Assembly (NCBI GenBank): GCA_017522515.1
Contig: JAFWZH010000304.1
Location: 1 to 5,400, forward strand
Reading direction: 5' to 3'
Length of the DNA: 5,400 nucleotides
Source: Clostridia bacterium
GTDB taxonomy: Bacteria; Bacillota_A; Clostridia; UBA1212; UBA1255
The notes under the pieces are model-generated. The model ran no database searches, had not been told where the DNA came from, and worked only from the letters and a program-made list of their open reading frames with translations. The stretch's first letter is position 1, and each line of letters opens with the position of its first letter. A program made the translations under genes and the position numbers. Below, one piece after another: positions 1-5,016 of the stretch.

Positions 1-211
1 CTGACAGTGCTTGATATTGTGCTACGGAAATTCTTGGGTATTTGCTTTGCAATATTACGTAGATTTTTGGAGAAGTCTGCTGAAAATGAAATTGTATGAA
101 CATATAGATGCTTTCTGGAATAAGATCGTTGCTTATAAAATAAATAATAGCAATGCTGTGATAGTAGATGACATAGGCTCTGCAAGAGCAGTTGAGGATT
201 TTATTATATAA
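1..211 (+). pseudogene. RT/Cas2 relic, copy A
   Basis: This is a remnant of a cas operon like the one at 1077-3238, with its middle deleted. The first bases encode LTVLDIVL, matching LTAIDTIL of the RT gene at about 1308-1331. The last part, from ATG 86 to TAA 209-211, encodes 41 residues (KLYEHIDAFWNKIVAYKI... ending AVEDFII) that match the C-terminal half of the intact Cas2. Lost are most of the RT, all of Cas1, and the Cas2 N-terminus with its SYDV catalytic aspartate. An open frame runs from TTG 11 to 211, but it joins unrelated pieces and has no Shine-Dalgarno. The left edge is cut by the window. It is nearly identical to the relic at 4294-4504. I am confident it is a relic; whether the short peptide is made is unknown and I expect no function. 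Confidence 0.8.
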
Positions 212-306
212 AGAAAATTTGTAAAAACGAATATTGGATAAATAAAAAGAGCTGCATATCGCAGCTTTTTTATTTGCCTAAACAATGACAAGATTTGATA
301 ACGTTA
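212..306. other. Array trailer, copy A
   Basis: This non-coding stretch between the relic stop and the degenerate repeat contains the terminator and a conserved TTTGCCTAAACAATGACAAG segment. It recurs at 4505-4600 and, more diverged, at 3239-3333. I see no gene in it. Confidence 0.6.
244..271. terminator. Bidirectional hairpin terminator, copy A
   Basis: The stem AGCTGC (250-255) pairs with GCAGCT (261-266), with an A-run on the left and a T-run on the right. It can therefore end transcripts in both directions: the cas relic from the left and the leftward array 1 transcript from the right. The same element follows cas2 at 3271-3298 and the relic at 4504. Confidence 0.8.
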
Positions 307-806
307 GTGTTAAAGGATTATAGGTATGGAACACCTTTTGTTTTTATGGCGCTCTCCCTTATCGGTCAGGTATCAATCCCTTATAGGTATGGAACACATA
401 CATAATAATAAATACAAAATATAATTATAATTGAACAAGTATCAATCCCTTATAGGTATGGAACACTAGAAGACAAAGTCAAAAAACTGAACATCGCCGA
501 TGTTATCAGTATCAATCCCTTATAGGTATGGAACACAAAGTATGAAGAGGATAAAGCAGGTCGCGAGTATATGGTGTATCAATCCCTTATAGGTATGGAA
601 CACAAATCGGCGAAACGATTGAGATTGATGGCGAAGTGTATTGTATCAATCCCTTATAGGTATGGAACACAAATCGGCGAAACGATTGAGATTGATGGCG
701 AAGTGTATTGTATCAATCCCTTATAGGTATGGAACACAAAGGAGGTATAACTATGTCTCACTATGACTCTGACTACATGTATCAATCCCTTATAGGTATG
801 GAACAC
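307..806 (-). CRISPR. CRISPR array 1 (8 repeats, 7 spacers)
   Basis: The 28-bp repeats begin GTATCAATCCC and end GGTATGGAACAC on the plus strand. They start at 307, 370, 439, 509, 576, 643, 710 and 779, and the spacers are 35-42 bp. The repeat at 307-334 has a degenerate left half (GTGTTAAAGGA), marking the old, leader-distal end; the newest repeat is 779-806. The array is read leftward for three reasons: the minus-strand repeat ends in ATTGATAC, like the ATTGAAAC/G handle of type III/I-B crRNAs; the degenerate repeat is at the left; and a conserved leader with a minus-strand promoter lies at the right. Spacers 604-642 and 671-709 are identical. The spacer at 738-778 carries GGAGG and ATG on the plus strand. 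Confidence 0.97.
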
Positions 807-829
807 AACAACATTTTGTTGTAATTAGT

Positions 830-858
830 ATTTTACCACCAATCGGTGGTGGTGTCAA
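830..858 (-). promoter_or_regulatory. Leader promoter of array 1
   Basis: On the minus strand, TTGACA (858 to 853) is followed after 17 bp by TAAAAT (835 to 830). A TG one base upstream of the -10 gives an extended -10. The predicted start is near 823, about 17 bp before the first repeat. All three leaders keep the hexamers and spacing. The spacer contains the palindrome ACCACC-AATC-GGTGGT (835-850), a plausible operator or cruciform site. Confidence 0.7.
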
Positions 859-878
859 ATTTAATTGCATAAAAATCA

Positions 879-978
879 CCCCTTAAAATTTAGGCAATCT
901 CACTTTTTCTCATGTGAAATGATATGATTTCAAGCAAAAAATGACGAACAAAATGGCGATTGCCTAAATTTTAAGGGG
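879..978. repeat. Perfect 21-bp inverted repeat within leader
   Basis: The left arm 879-899 (starts CCCCTTAAAATTTAGG) is the exact reverse complement of the right arm 958-978. The 58-bp interior contains a second small palindrome, TGAAAT-GATATG-ATTTCA, at 915-932. The copies in the other two leaders have two mismatches between the arms. It could be an adaptation-factor or regulator site, a large RNA hairpin, or a fossil of a small terminal-inverted-repeat element. I see no target duplication. Confidence 0.75.
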
Positions 979-993
979 GGTTTGATGAAATTT

Positions 994-1014
994 TGTCAAG
1001 TAAATTACTTGACA
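994..1014. promoter_or_regulatory. Palindromic operator candidate upstream of RT-cas1
   Basis: TGTCAAGTAA and TTACTTGACA form perfect 10-bp arms around a single central A. Each arm contains a TTGACA hexamer facing outward. Single-mismatch versions occur at 4152-4172 and 5204-5224. I see no good -10 at the right distance, so I read it as a probable protein-binding site near the cas promoter and not as a promoter itself. Confidence 0.5.
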
Positions 1015-1030
1015 GTGTATTTTCGGATCA

Positions 1031-1057
1031 TTGACAAAGAAATTGTTTTACTATAGC
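1031..1057 (+). promoter_or_regulatory. cas1: Putative promoter of RT-cas1-cas2
   Basis: TTGACA (1031-1036) is followed after 15 bp by TATAGC (1052-1057), just ahead of the RT start. The spacing is short. The paralogous relic at 4181-4209 has TTGACT, 17 bp, TATAGT, a better-formed version at the same place, which supports this assignment. Confidence 0.4.
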
Positions 1058-1065
1058 CTATACAT

Positions 1066-1070
1066 AGGTG
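1066..1070 (+). promoter_or_regulatory. Ribosome binding site of RT-cas1
   Basis: AGGTG lies 6 bp before ATG 1077. The same AGGTG precedes cas2. It overlaps the GTG at 1068, which makes that GTG an unlikely start and places the gene start at 1077. Confidence 0.6.
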
Positions 1071-1076
1071 ATAAAA

Positions 1077-1529
1077 ATGATAAAAGATATATTAAACAAA
1101 GACACGATTTTAGAAAAAGCTAAATTTTTGTCAGGTAAAAAATTTAAACCGGGATATGATGGTATGTCTATGGATGGGGCGTATTCGTGGATATATATAA
1201 ATGGAGAGCGGTTGTGCAACGATATCATCAACGGCGACTATAGACCAATGCCGGCAATGGGTTTCCGTAGTGCGAAAATGCAGGGAGGCTTCCGTAAACT
1301 TTCGAGATTAACGGCTATTGATACCATATTACAAACAGTTTTGAATGATGCGTTGGCTCAAAAAATAGAGTCGCTTTTTTCGGATAATAGTTTTGCTTTT
1401 CGTTCAGGACGAGGTGTTCATACTGCTTTAGAGCGTTATGTGGATTTTTCAAATAAATATAAAGTTGTAGCAAAACTTGATTTTAATGCTTGTTTTGAAA
1501 ATATAGACCATAATATTCTTGCAGAATAA
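1077..1529 (+). CDS. RT-Cas1 N-terminal fragment (reverse transcriptase), stopped by TAA
   Basis: This is the first part of a reverse transcriptase of the kind fused to CRISPR Cas1, which copies RNA so that RNA-derived spacers can be integrated. There are 150 residues from ATG 1077. Visible are YRPMPAMGF and RKLSRLTAIDTILQ (early RT blocks), the SFAFRSGRGVHTAL block, and KLDFNACFENIDH with the first catalytic aspartate at residue 135. No Cas6 domain precedes it. Translation ends at TAA 1527-1529 after ...HNILAE. The next codons in the same frame, LKPFCSDEKLRELIMDF, continue the family sequence, so the TAA looks like a single-base change from GAA or CAA. Alone this fragment lacks the YADD motif and cannot be an active polymerase. 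Confidence 0.85.
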   Translation: MIKDILNKDTILEKAKFLSGKKFKPGYDGMSMDGAYSWIYINGERLCNDIINGDYRPMPAMGFRSAKMQGGFRKLSRLTAIDTILQTVLNDALAQKIESLFSDNSFAFRSGRGVHTALERYVDFSNKYKVVAKLDFNACFENIDHNILAE

Positions 1530-1850
1530 TTAAAACCTTTTTGCAGTGATGAAAAATTAAGAGAATTGATAATGGATTTTGTTAAAACACCGTTGTGCAT
1601 AGATGATGAAATATGTGAAACTACAAAGGGTTTGATTCAAGGTATGCCTTTATCGCCTGTGTTATGTAATATTTATTTTCACTGTGCAGATGAATTTTTT
1701 GCTGAAAATGGCATACAATTTATTCGTTATGCAGATGATATAGTGTTTTTTGGCATGGATGTTGTTTCTGTTACAACATTTTATCAAAAAGCGGTGGAGT
1801 TCTTTGAAAAGGAACTTCGATTAACTTGTAATGAAAAAAATGTAAAATAG
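1530..1850 (+). pseudogene. RT-Cas1 middle fragment (RT palm with YADD)
   Basis: This continues the preceding fragment in the same frame beyond the TAA; its first internal ATG is 1566. It contains GLIQGMPLSPVLCNIYF (RT motif 4) and RYADDIVFFG, with the two catalytic aspartates at codons 1734 and 1737. These match RTs of the group II intron/CRISPR-associated lineage. The frame ends at TAG 1848-1850, immediately after an A7 run (1834-1840). One more A there would give ...NEKKCKIDSPVNLKFLGHVF and join the RT to Cas1 without a stop. There is no Shine-Dalgarno before ATG 1566, so separate translation is doubtful. The catalytic motifs are undamaged, which points to recent breakage, slippage or sequence error. 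Confidence 0.8.
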
Positions 1851-1864
1851 ATTCTCCGGTTAAC

Positions 1865-2947
1865 TTGAAGTTTTTGGGACATGTTTTCCGTAGGGATAAA
1901 AAAGGTGTCATTGCTTATGAACAGGGCGGCGATTTAAAGTACGCTTACCAAACTTGGCACAGTTCTAAACCAGCCAATAATCGTGGTAGAATAGATGTTA
2001 TTAGCGATGGCATTATGCGTCAAAAAGACTTCTCGTTACTATTGGATGCAGAGAATGAAGATGTTTCTATTCCTGTTGCTAACACAAATACGATAAATAT
2101 TTATTCGAGTGTAATTTTCGACAGTGGTTTTTTGGAAAAAGCATTAAAACATGGTATAACGGTAAATGTTTTTGATAAATACGGAGAGTGTGTGGGCAGT
2201 TTTTATCCTAATGATTCATTAAAAGCACCTAAAGTTACACATCAACAACTGTTGTGGTATTATGACGAAAAGAAGCGTATTAGCCTTGCGAAAGAGTTTG
2301 TGTTGGCTTCTATTCACAACAGCTTGCTAAATATACGTTATTATAGAAATCGATTTCCAAATGAGAAATATTCTGAAAGTATAAATGCACTTTGTGCGTT
2401 AAAAGCTAAAATAAAAAAAGAAAAAAGCTACGAAAAATTACTATTGCTTGAAGCACAGTGCCGATCAATTTACTTCGGTTGTTATGACAGTTTTATAAAT
2501 CGCAACGAATTTGTATTTGATTCTCGTACTCGCAGACCTCCCCGAAATGAAGTAAATGCTATGATAAGTTTCGGAAACACAATATTGTACAGCTTGATTT
2601 CTCGCGAAATACAAAAAACGGCCTTGGATGTTCGTGTGGGTTTTCTCCATGCAACAAACAAAAGATATGAATCTCTCAACTTGGATATTGCCGAAATTTT
2701 CAAACCGCTTATTGTAGATAGAGTTATATTTTCTTTAATTAACAAAAGGGAAATAGACTTAAAGCATTTTGTAAAAACCAAAAACGAAGGTGTATATATC
2801 AGTGATGAAGGAAAACGTATCTTTTTAAAGGCTTTTTATGAAAAGGTAGATACCATCATAACGGAAAAGAATGAGAAGAAGACATATAATACGATAATTG
2901 TTGAAGAAATACGGAAACTTGTCAGGGCTTTTTCGTGTAGGCAGTGA
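1865..2947 (+). CDS. cas1: Cas1 integrase domain of the RT-Cas1 fusion
   Basis: Cas1 is the metal-dependent integrase that, with Cas2, inserts new spacers at the leader end of a CRISPR array. The open frame begins with TTG 1865. Its first residues, KFLGHVF, are the last RT motif, so it is really the C-terminal part of the fusion, one frame away from the RT palm. Cas1 proper starts near residue 40 (RIDVISDGIMRQKDFSLLL) and has the family block NINIYSSVIFDSG-like region followed by HGITVNVFDKYGECVGSFYP. Metal-binding residues are present: E196 in LLLLEAQCRSIYF, H262 in GFLHATNKRYESL, and D274/E277 in LDIAEIFKP. It ends at TGA 2945-2947, 24 bp before cas2. TTG 1865 lacks a clear ribosome binding site, so real expression may depend on a frameshift, reinitiation, or the intact fusion. 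The identity is firm; the start is not. Confidence 0.9.
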   Translation: MKFLGHVFRRDKKGVIAYEQGGDLKYAYQTWHSSKPANNRGRIDVISDGIMRQKDFSLLLDAENEDVSIPVANTNTINIYSSVIFDSGFLEKALKHGITVNVFDKYGECVGSFYPNDSLKAPKVTHQQLLWYYDEKKRISLAKEFVLASIHNSLLNIRYYRNRFPNEKYSESINALCALKAKIKKEKSYEKLLLLEAQCRSIYFGCYDSFINRNEFVFDSRTRRPPRNEVNAMISFGNTILYSLISREIQKTALDVRVGFLHATNKRYESLNLDIAEIFKPLIVDRVIFSLINKREIDLKHFVKTKNEGVYISDEGKRIFLKAFYEKVDTIITEKNEKKTYNTIIVEEIRKLVRAFSCRQ

Positions 2948-2964
2948 GTACAAAGCATTTAGGC

Positions 2965-2969
2965 AGGTG
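2965..2969 (+). promoter_or_regulatory. Ribosome binding site of cas2
   Basis: AGGTG sits 2 bp before ATG 2972 and 5 bp before ATG 2975. The spacing favours the second ATG, giving MFVILSYDV, which is also the usual Cas2 beginning. Confidence 0.6.
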
Positions 2970-2971
2970 AG

Positions 2972-3238
2972 ATGATGTTTGTGATATTGTCATATGATGT
3001 TACGGAAAAGCGCGTTGGTAAAATGTCGAAAATTGCTAAAAAATATTTAGTCCCAGTACAACGCTCTCTTTACAATGGTTATCTGACGAATTCGCAAATA
3101 GAAAAATTGAAAAGGGAATTGTCTGAGCATATAGATGCTTCAAGGGATAAGATTGTTATTTATAAAATAAGTGATACAAATGTTATGATAGTAGATAACA
3201 TTGGTCCTATGAAAGCCGTTGAGGATTTTATTATATAA
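2972..3238 (+). CDS. cas2: Cas2 adaptation protein
   Basis: Cas2 forms the dimer that bridges two Cas1 dimers in the spacer-integration complex. The 88-residue protein has the typical length and features: an N-terminal beta strand ending in SYDV with the conserved aspartate (residue 9), then KMSKIAKKYLVPVQRSLYNGYL, matching the family's helix and Q-S-L/V-x-x-G segment. The C-terminus is DKIVIYKISDTN...AVEDFII. It follows Cas1 by 24 bp and is surely co-transcribed with it. The start may be ATG 2975 by ribosome-binding-site spacing. It is the only complete cas2 here; relics of its C-terminal half lie at 86-211 and 4379-4504. A hairpin terminator follows. Confidence 0.95.
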   Translation: MMFVILSYDVTEKRVGKMSKIAKKYLVPVQRSLYNGYLTNSQIEKLKRELSEHIDASRDKIVIYKISDTNVMIVDNIGPMKAVEDFII

Positions 3239-3270
3239 AGTGAATGTCTAAAAAAGAATATTGGATAAAT

Positions 3271-3298
3271 AAAAAGAGCTGCATATTGCAGCTTTTTT
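3271..3298. terminator. Bidirectional terminator between cas2 and array 2
   Basis: AGCTGCA (3277-3283) pairs with TGCAGCT (3287-3293) around TAT, with five A on the left and a T-run on the right. It separates the rightward cas operon from the leftward array 2 transcript and can stop both. Confidence 0.85.
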
Positions 3299-3333
3299 AT
3301 TTGCCTAAACAATGCCTAAATTAGACAGCGTTG

Positions 3334-3964
3334 GTGTTAAAAGATTATGGATATGGAACACCCGTGGCAAAGCAAACTTTTACACCTGGCACCCGTACAG
3401 GCAAATTGTATCAATCCCTTATAGGTATGGAACACGATGAGACGAATTGACATCATTATTAGAACCTCAATGTATCAATCCCTTATAGGTATGGAACACC
3501 TATGAAGCAAGAAACGGACGGAGGTAACCATTTAGGTATCAATCCCTTATAGGTATGGAACACAAATTTGATATTAAAAGCACAATTGTAACATTTTGTG
3601 TGTATCAATCCCTCATAGGTATGGAACACAAATAGCATCACTTAATGATGAACTCAAAAATATTAGAAGTCAGTATCAATCCCTTATAGGTATGGAACAC
3701 ATGAAAATAATGACAGTGGAAGAATTCAAGAGGACGACGTGTATCAATCCCTTATAGGTATGGAACTTGAAGAGAGCAATTGCCGCACAGGAGGACTGAT
3801 AAAAGAGTATCAATCCCTTATAGGTATGGAACACTTGACGGTAATAAGATTCATTGCACTGCCAAAGAGTATCAATCCCTTATAGGTATGGAACACCTTG
3901 CTGACAAGCACATTGACCTTGTAAGTATGGAAACAGGTATCAATCCCTTATAGGTATGGAACAC
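3334..3964 (-). CRISPR. CRISPR array 2 (10 repeats, 9 spacers)
   Basis: Repeats start at 3334, 3408, 3472, 3536, 3602, 3673, 3741, 3807, 3869 and 3937, with spacers of about 34-46 bp. The left repeat (3334-3361) is degenerate (GTGTTAAAAGATTATGGA...), the leader-distal end. The repeat at 3602 has a T-to-C change in its middle. The repeat at 3741 ends GGAACTT in place of GGAACAC, through substitution or loss of AC. Orientation is leftward as for array 1, with the leader at 3965. Read on plus, several spacers look like mRNA: 3701-3740 opens with ATGAAAATAATGACAGTGG, 3500-3535 holds GGAGGTAACC, and 3769-3806 holds AGGAGGACTGATAA. It lies next to the only intact cas2. Confidence 0.97.
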
Positions 3965-4180
3965 AACAACATTTTGTTGTGAGTAGTATTTTACCACCAA
4001 TCGGTGGTGGTGTCAAATTTAATTGCATAAAAATCACCTCTTAAAATTTAGGCAATCTCACTTTTTCTCATGTGAAATGATATGATTTCAAGCAAAAAAT
4101 GACGAACAAAATGGCGATTGACTAAATTTTAAGGGGGTTTTGATGAAAATTTGTCAAGCAATTTACTTGACAAAGTATTC
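3965..4180 (-). repeat. CRISPR leader / divergent regulatory block, copy 2
   Basis: This is the second copy of the leader block seen at 807-1020, adjoining the newest repeat of array 2. The hairpin next to the repeat, the promoter and the internal palindrome ACCACC-AATC-GGTGGT (3993-4008) are unchanged. The arms of the long inverted repeat carry single changes (CCTC for CCCC; GATTGAC for GATTGCC), so the stem is no longer perfect. The end palindrome (4152-4172) has one mismatch. Confidence 0.85.
3988..4016 (-). promoter_or_regulatory. Leader promoter of array 2
   Basis: On the minus strand, TTGACA (4016 to 4011), 17 bp, then TAAAAT (3993 to 3988) with an extended TG. It is identical to the array 1 promoter and about 17 bp from the repeat when start-site spacing is included. 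Confidence 0.7.
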
Positions 4181-4209
4181 TTGACTTTTGGATAAAGCGA
4201 GGCTATAGT
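4181..4209 (+). promoter_or_regulatory. Remnant cas promoter of copy C
   Basis: TTGACT, 17 bp, then TATAGT (4204-4209) ahead of a decayed RT. It may still be active, producing a non-coding transcript through the relic to the terminator at 4537-4565. Confidence 0.4.
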
Positions 4210-4218
4210 TTATCTACA

Positions 4219-4504
4219 GAATGATTGCGCAGTGATAAAAGTAACGGAGAGAATAGAGCAATACCGGCAACAGGTTTCCGTAAACTTTTGAGACTGACAG
4301 TGCTTGATATTGTGCTACGGAAATTCTTGGGTATTTGCTTTGCAATATTACGTAGATTTTTGGAGAAGTCTGCTGAAAATGAAATTGTATGAACATATAG
4401 ATGCTTTCTGGAATAAGATCGGTGCTTATAAAATAAATAATAGCAATGCTGTGATAGTAGATAACATTGGTCCTGTGAAAGCCGTTGGGGATTTTATTAT
4501 ATAA
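4219..4504 (+). pseudogene. RT/Cas2 relic, copy C
   Basis: This is a decayed cas operon. The left part aligns with RT codons around 1213-1331 (for example ATACCGGCAACAGGTTTCCG against the RT's ATGCCGGCAATGGGTTTCCG). It lacks 27 bp present in both the intact gene and the copy D relic. The RT breaks off soon after LTVLDIVL. From ATG 4379 to TAA 4502-4504 it encodes the last 41 residues of Cas2. RT motifs with catalytic aspartates, all of Cas1 and the Cas2 N-terminus are gone. From 4294 it nearly matches copy A, but its last part (AACATTGGTCCT, GTGAAAGCCGTTG) follows the intact cas2, a sign of recombination between copies. I expect no functional product. Confidence 0.8.
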
Positions 4505-4536
4505 AGTGAATTTGTAAAAACGAATATTGAATAAAT

Positions 4537-4565
4537 AAAAAGAGCTGCATATCGCAGCTTTTTTT
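4537..4565. terminator. Bidirectional terminator, copy C
   Basis: AGCTGC (4543-4548) pairs with GCAGCT (4554-4559), followed by seven T and preceded by a run of A. It has the same placement as the other two: between cas remains and the leader-distal end of an array. Confidence 0.8.
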
Positions 4566-4600
4566 GTTTGCCTAAACAATGACAAGATTTGATAACGTTA

Positions 4601-5016
4601 GTGTTAAAGGATTATAGGTATGGAACACAAGCTCCGACAACAGCTCCCGTGGAAAATACCACAAAAGTATCAATTCCTCATAGGTATGGAACACCAGAAA
4701 GAGGTACACCTATGTTTACACATCCCATTAAACACAGTATCAATCCCTTATAGGTATGGAACACGTTTTGCACAGGCGCAATTGGGCTAAGTCCATTGTA
4801 TCAATCCCTATAGGTATGGAACACATTGTGTACAAATCACCGCTGTTCACAACATTGCCGAGTATCAATCCCTTATAGGTATGGAACACTGAGAGCTGGT
4901 AAAGTACAACTATATTAACCCGTACCGTATCAATCCCTTATAGGTATGGAACACAAAAATTACCACAATATCTAGCGATGACTATGTCGTATCAATCCCT
5001 TATAGGTATGGAACAC
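4601..5016 (-). CRISPR. CRISPR array 3 (7 repeats, 6 spacers)
   Basis: Repeats start at 4601, 4667, 4737, 4798, 4862, 4927 and 4989, with spacers of 33-42 bp. The degenerate terminal repeat 4601-4628 is identical to that of array 1 (307-334). The next repeat (4667) carries two changes (ATTCCTC for ATCCCTT), fitting its old position. The repeat at 4798 is 27 bp, lacking one T. The four repeats nearest the leader, other than 4798, match consensus. The spacer 4695-4736 contains AGAAAGAGG followed by ATGTTTACACATCCC on plus, a ribosome binding site and start codon. No spacer is shared with arrays 1 or 2. Confidence 0.97.

Larger units (their letters stand above)
807..1020 (-). repeat. CRISPR leader / divergent regulatory block, copy 1
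   Basis: This block of about 210 bp directly abuts the newest repeat of array 1 and recurs almost unchanged at 3965-4180 and 5017-5232, with about ten differences from the second copy. Its position next to the intact-repeat end identifies it as the leader. From left to right it holds a short hairpin touching the repeat (808-822), a minus-strand promoter with an internal palindrome (830-858), a 21-bp inverted repeat bracketing 58 bp (879-978), and a palindrome with outward TTGACA hexamers (994-1014). The rightward RT-cas1 gene begins just past it, so the block is the shared control region of array 1 and the cas operon. Confidence 0.85.

Noticed and set aside
11..211. A genuine 66-codon gene
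   Set aside because: It joins an RT fragment to the tail of Cas2 from TTG with no ribosome binding site, and is duplicated at 4304-4504 as the same deletion product.
307..806. Arrays transcribed rightward, with the degenerate repeat at the leader end
   Set aside because: The handle-like ATTGATAC, the strong minus-strand promoter next to the consensus repeats, and the degenerate repeat beside the terminator all argue for leftward reading.
1068..1070. GTG as the start of the RT gene
   Set aside because: The GTG is part of the AGGTG ribosome binding site for ATG 1077; nothing resembling a binding site precedes it.
1527..1529. TAA read as a sense codon through an altered genetic code
   Set aside because: The intact cas2 and the Cas2 relics all end at TAA exactly where the family ends, so TAA serves as a stop here.
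1077..1850. Retron or group II intron RT
   Set aside because: The RT motifs alone could suggest either, but the sequence runs directly into Cas1 and is followed by Cas2 and arrays; no intron RNA or retron ncRNA structure is visible.
2465..2781. Two minus-strand open frames inside cas1
   Set aside because: They are shadows of the conserved Cas1 coding strand with no independent support.
4214..4585. Minus-strand open frame of 123 codons over the copy C relic
   Set aside because: It is antisense to clear RT/Cas2 remains, crosses the terminator hairpin, and shows no recognisable domain.
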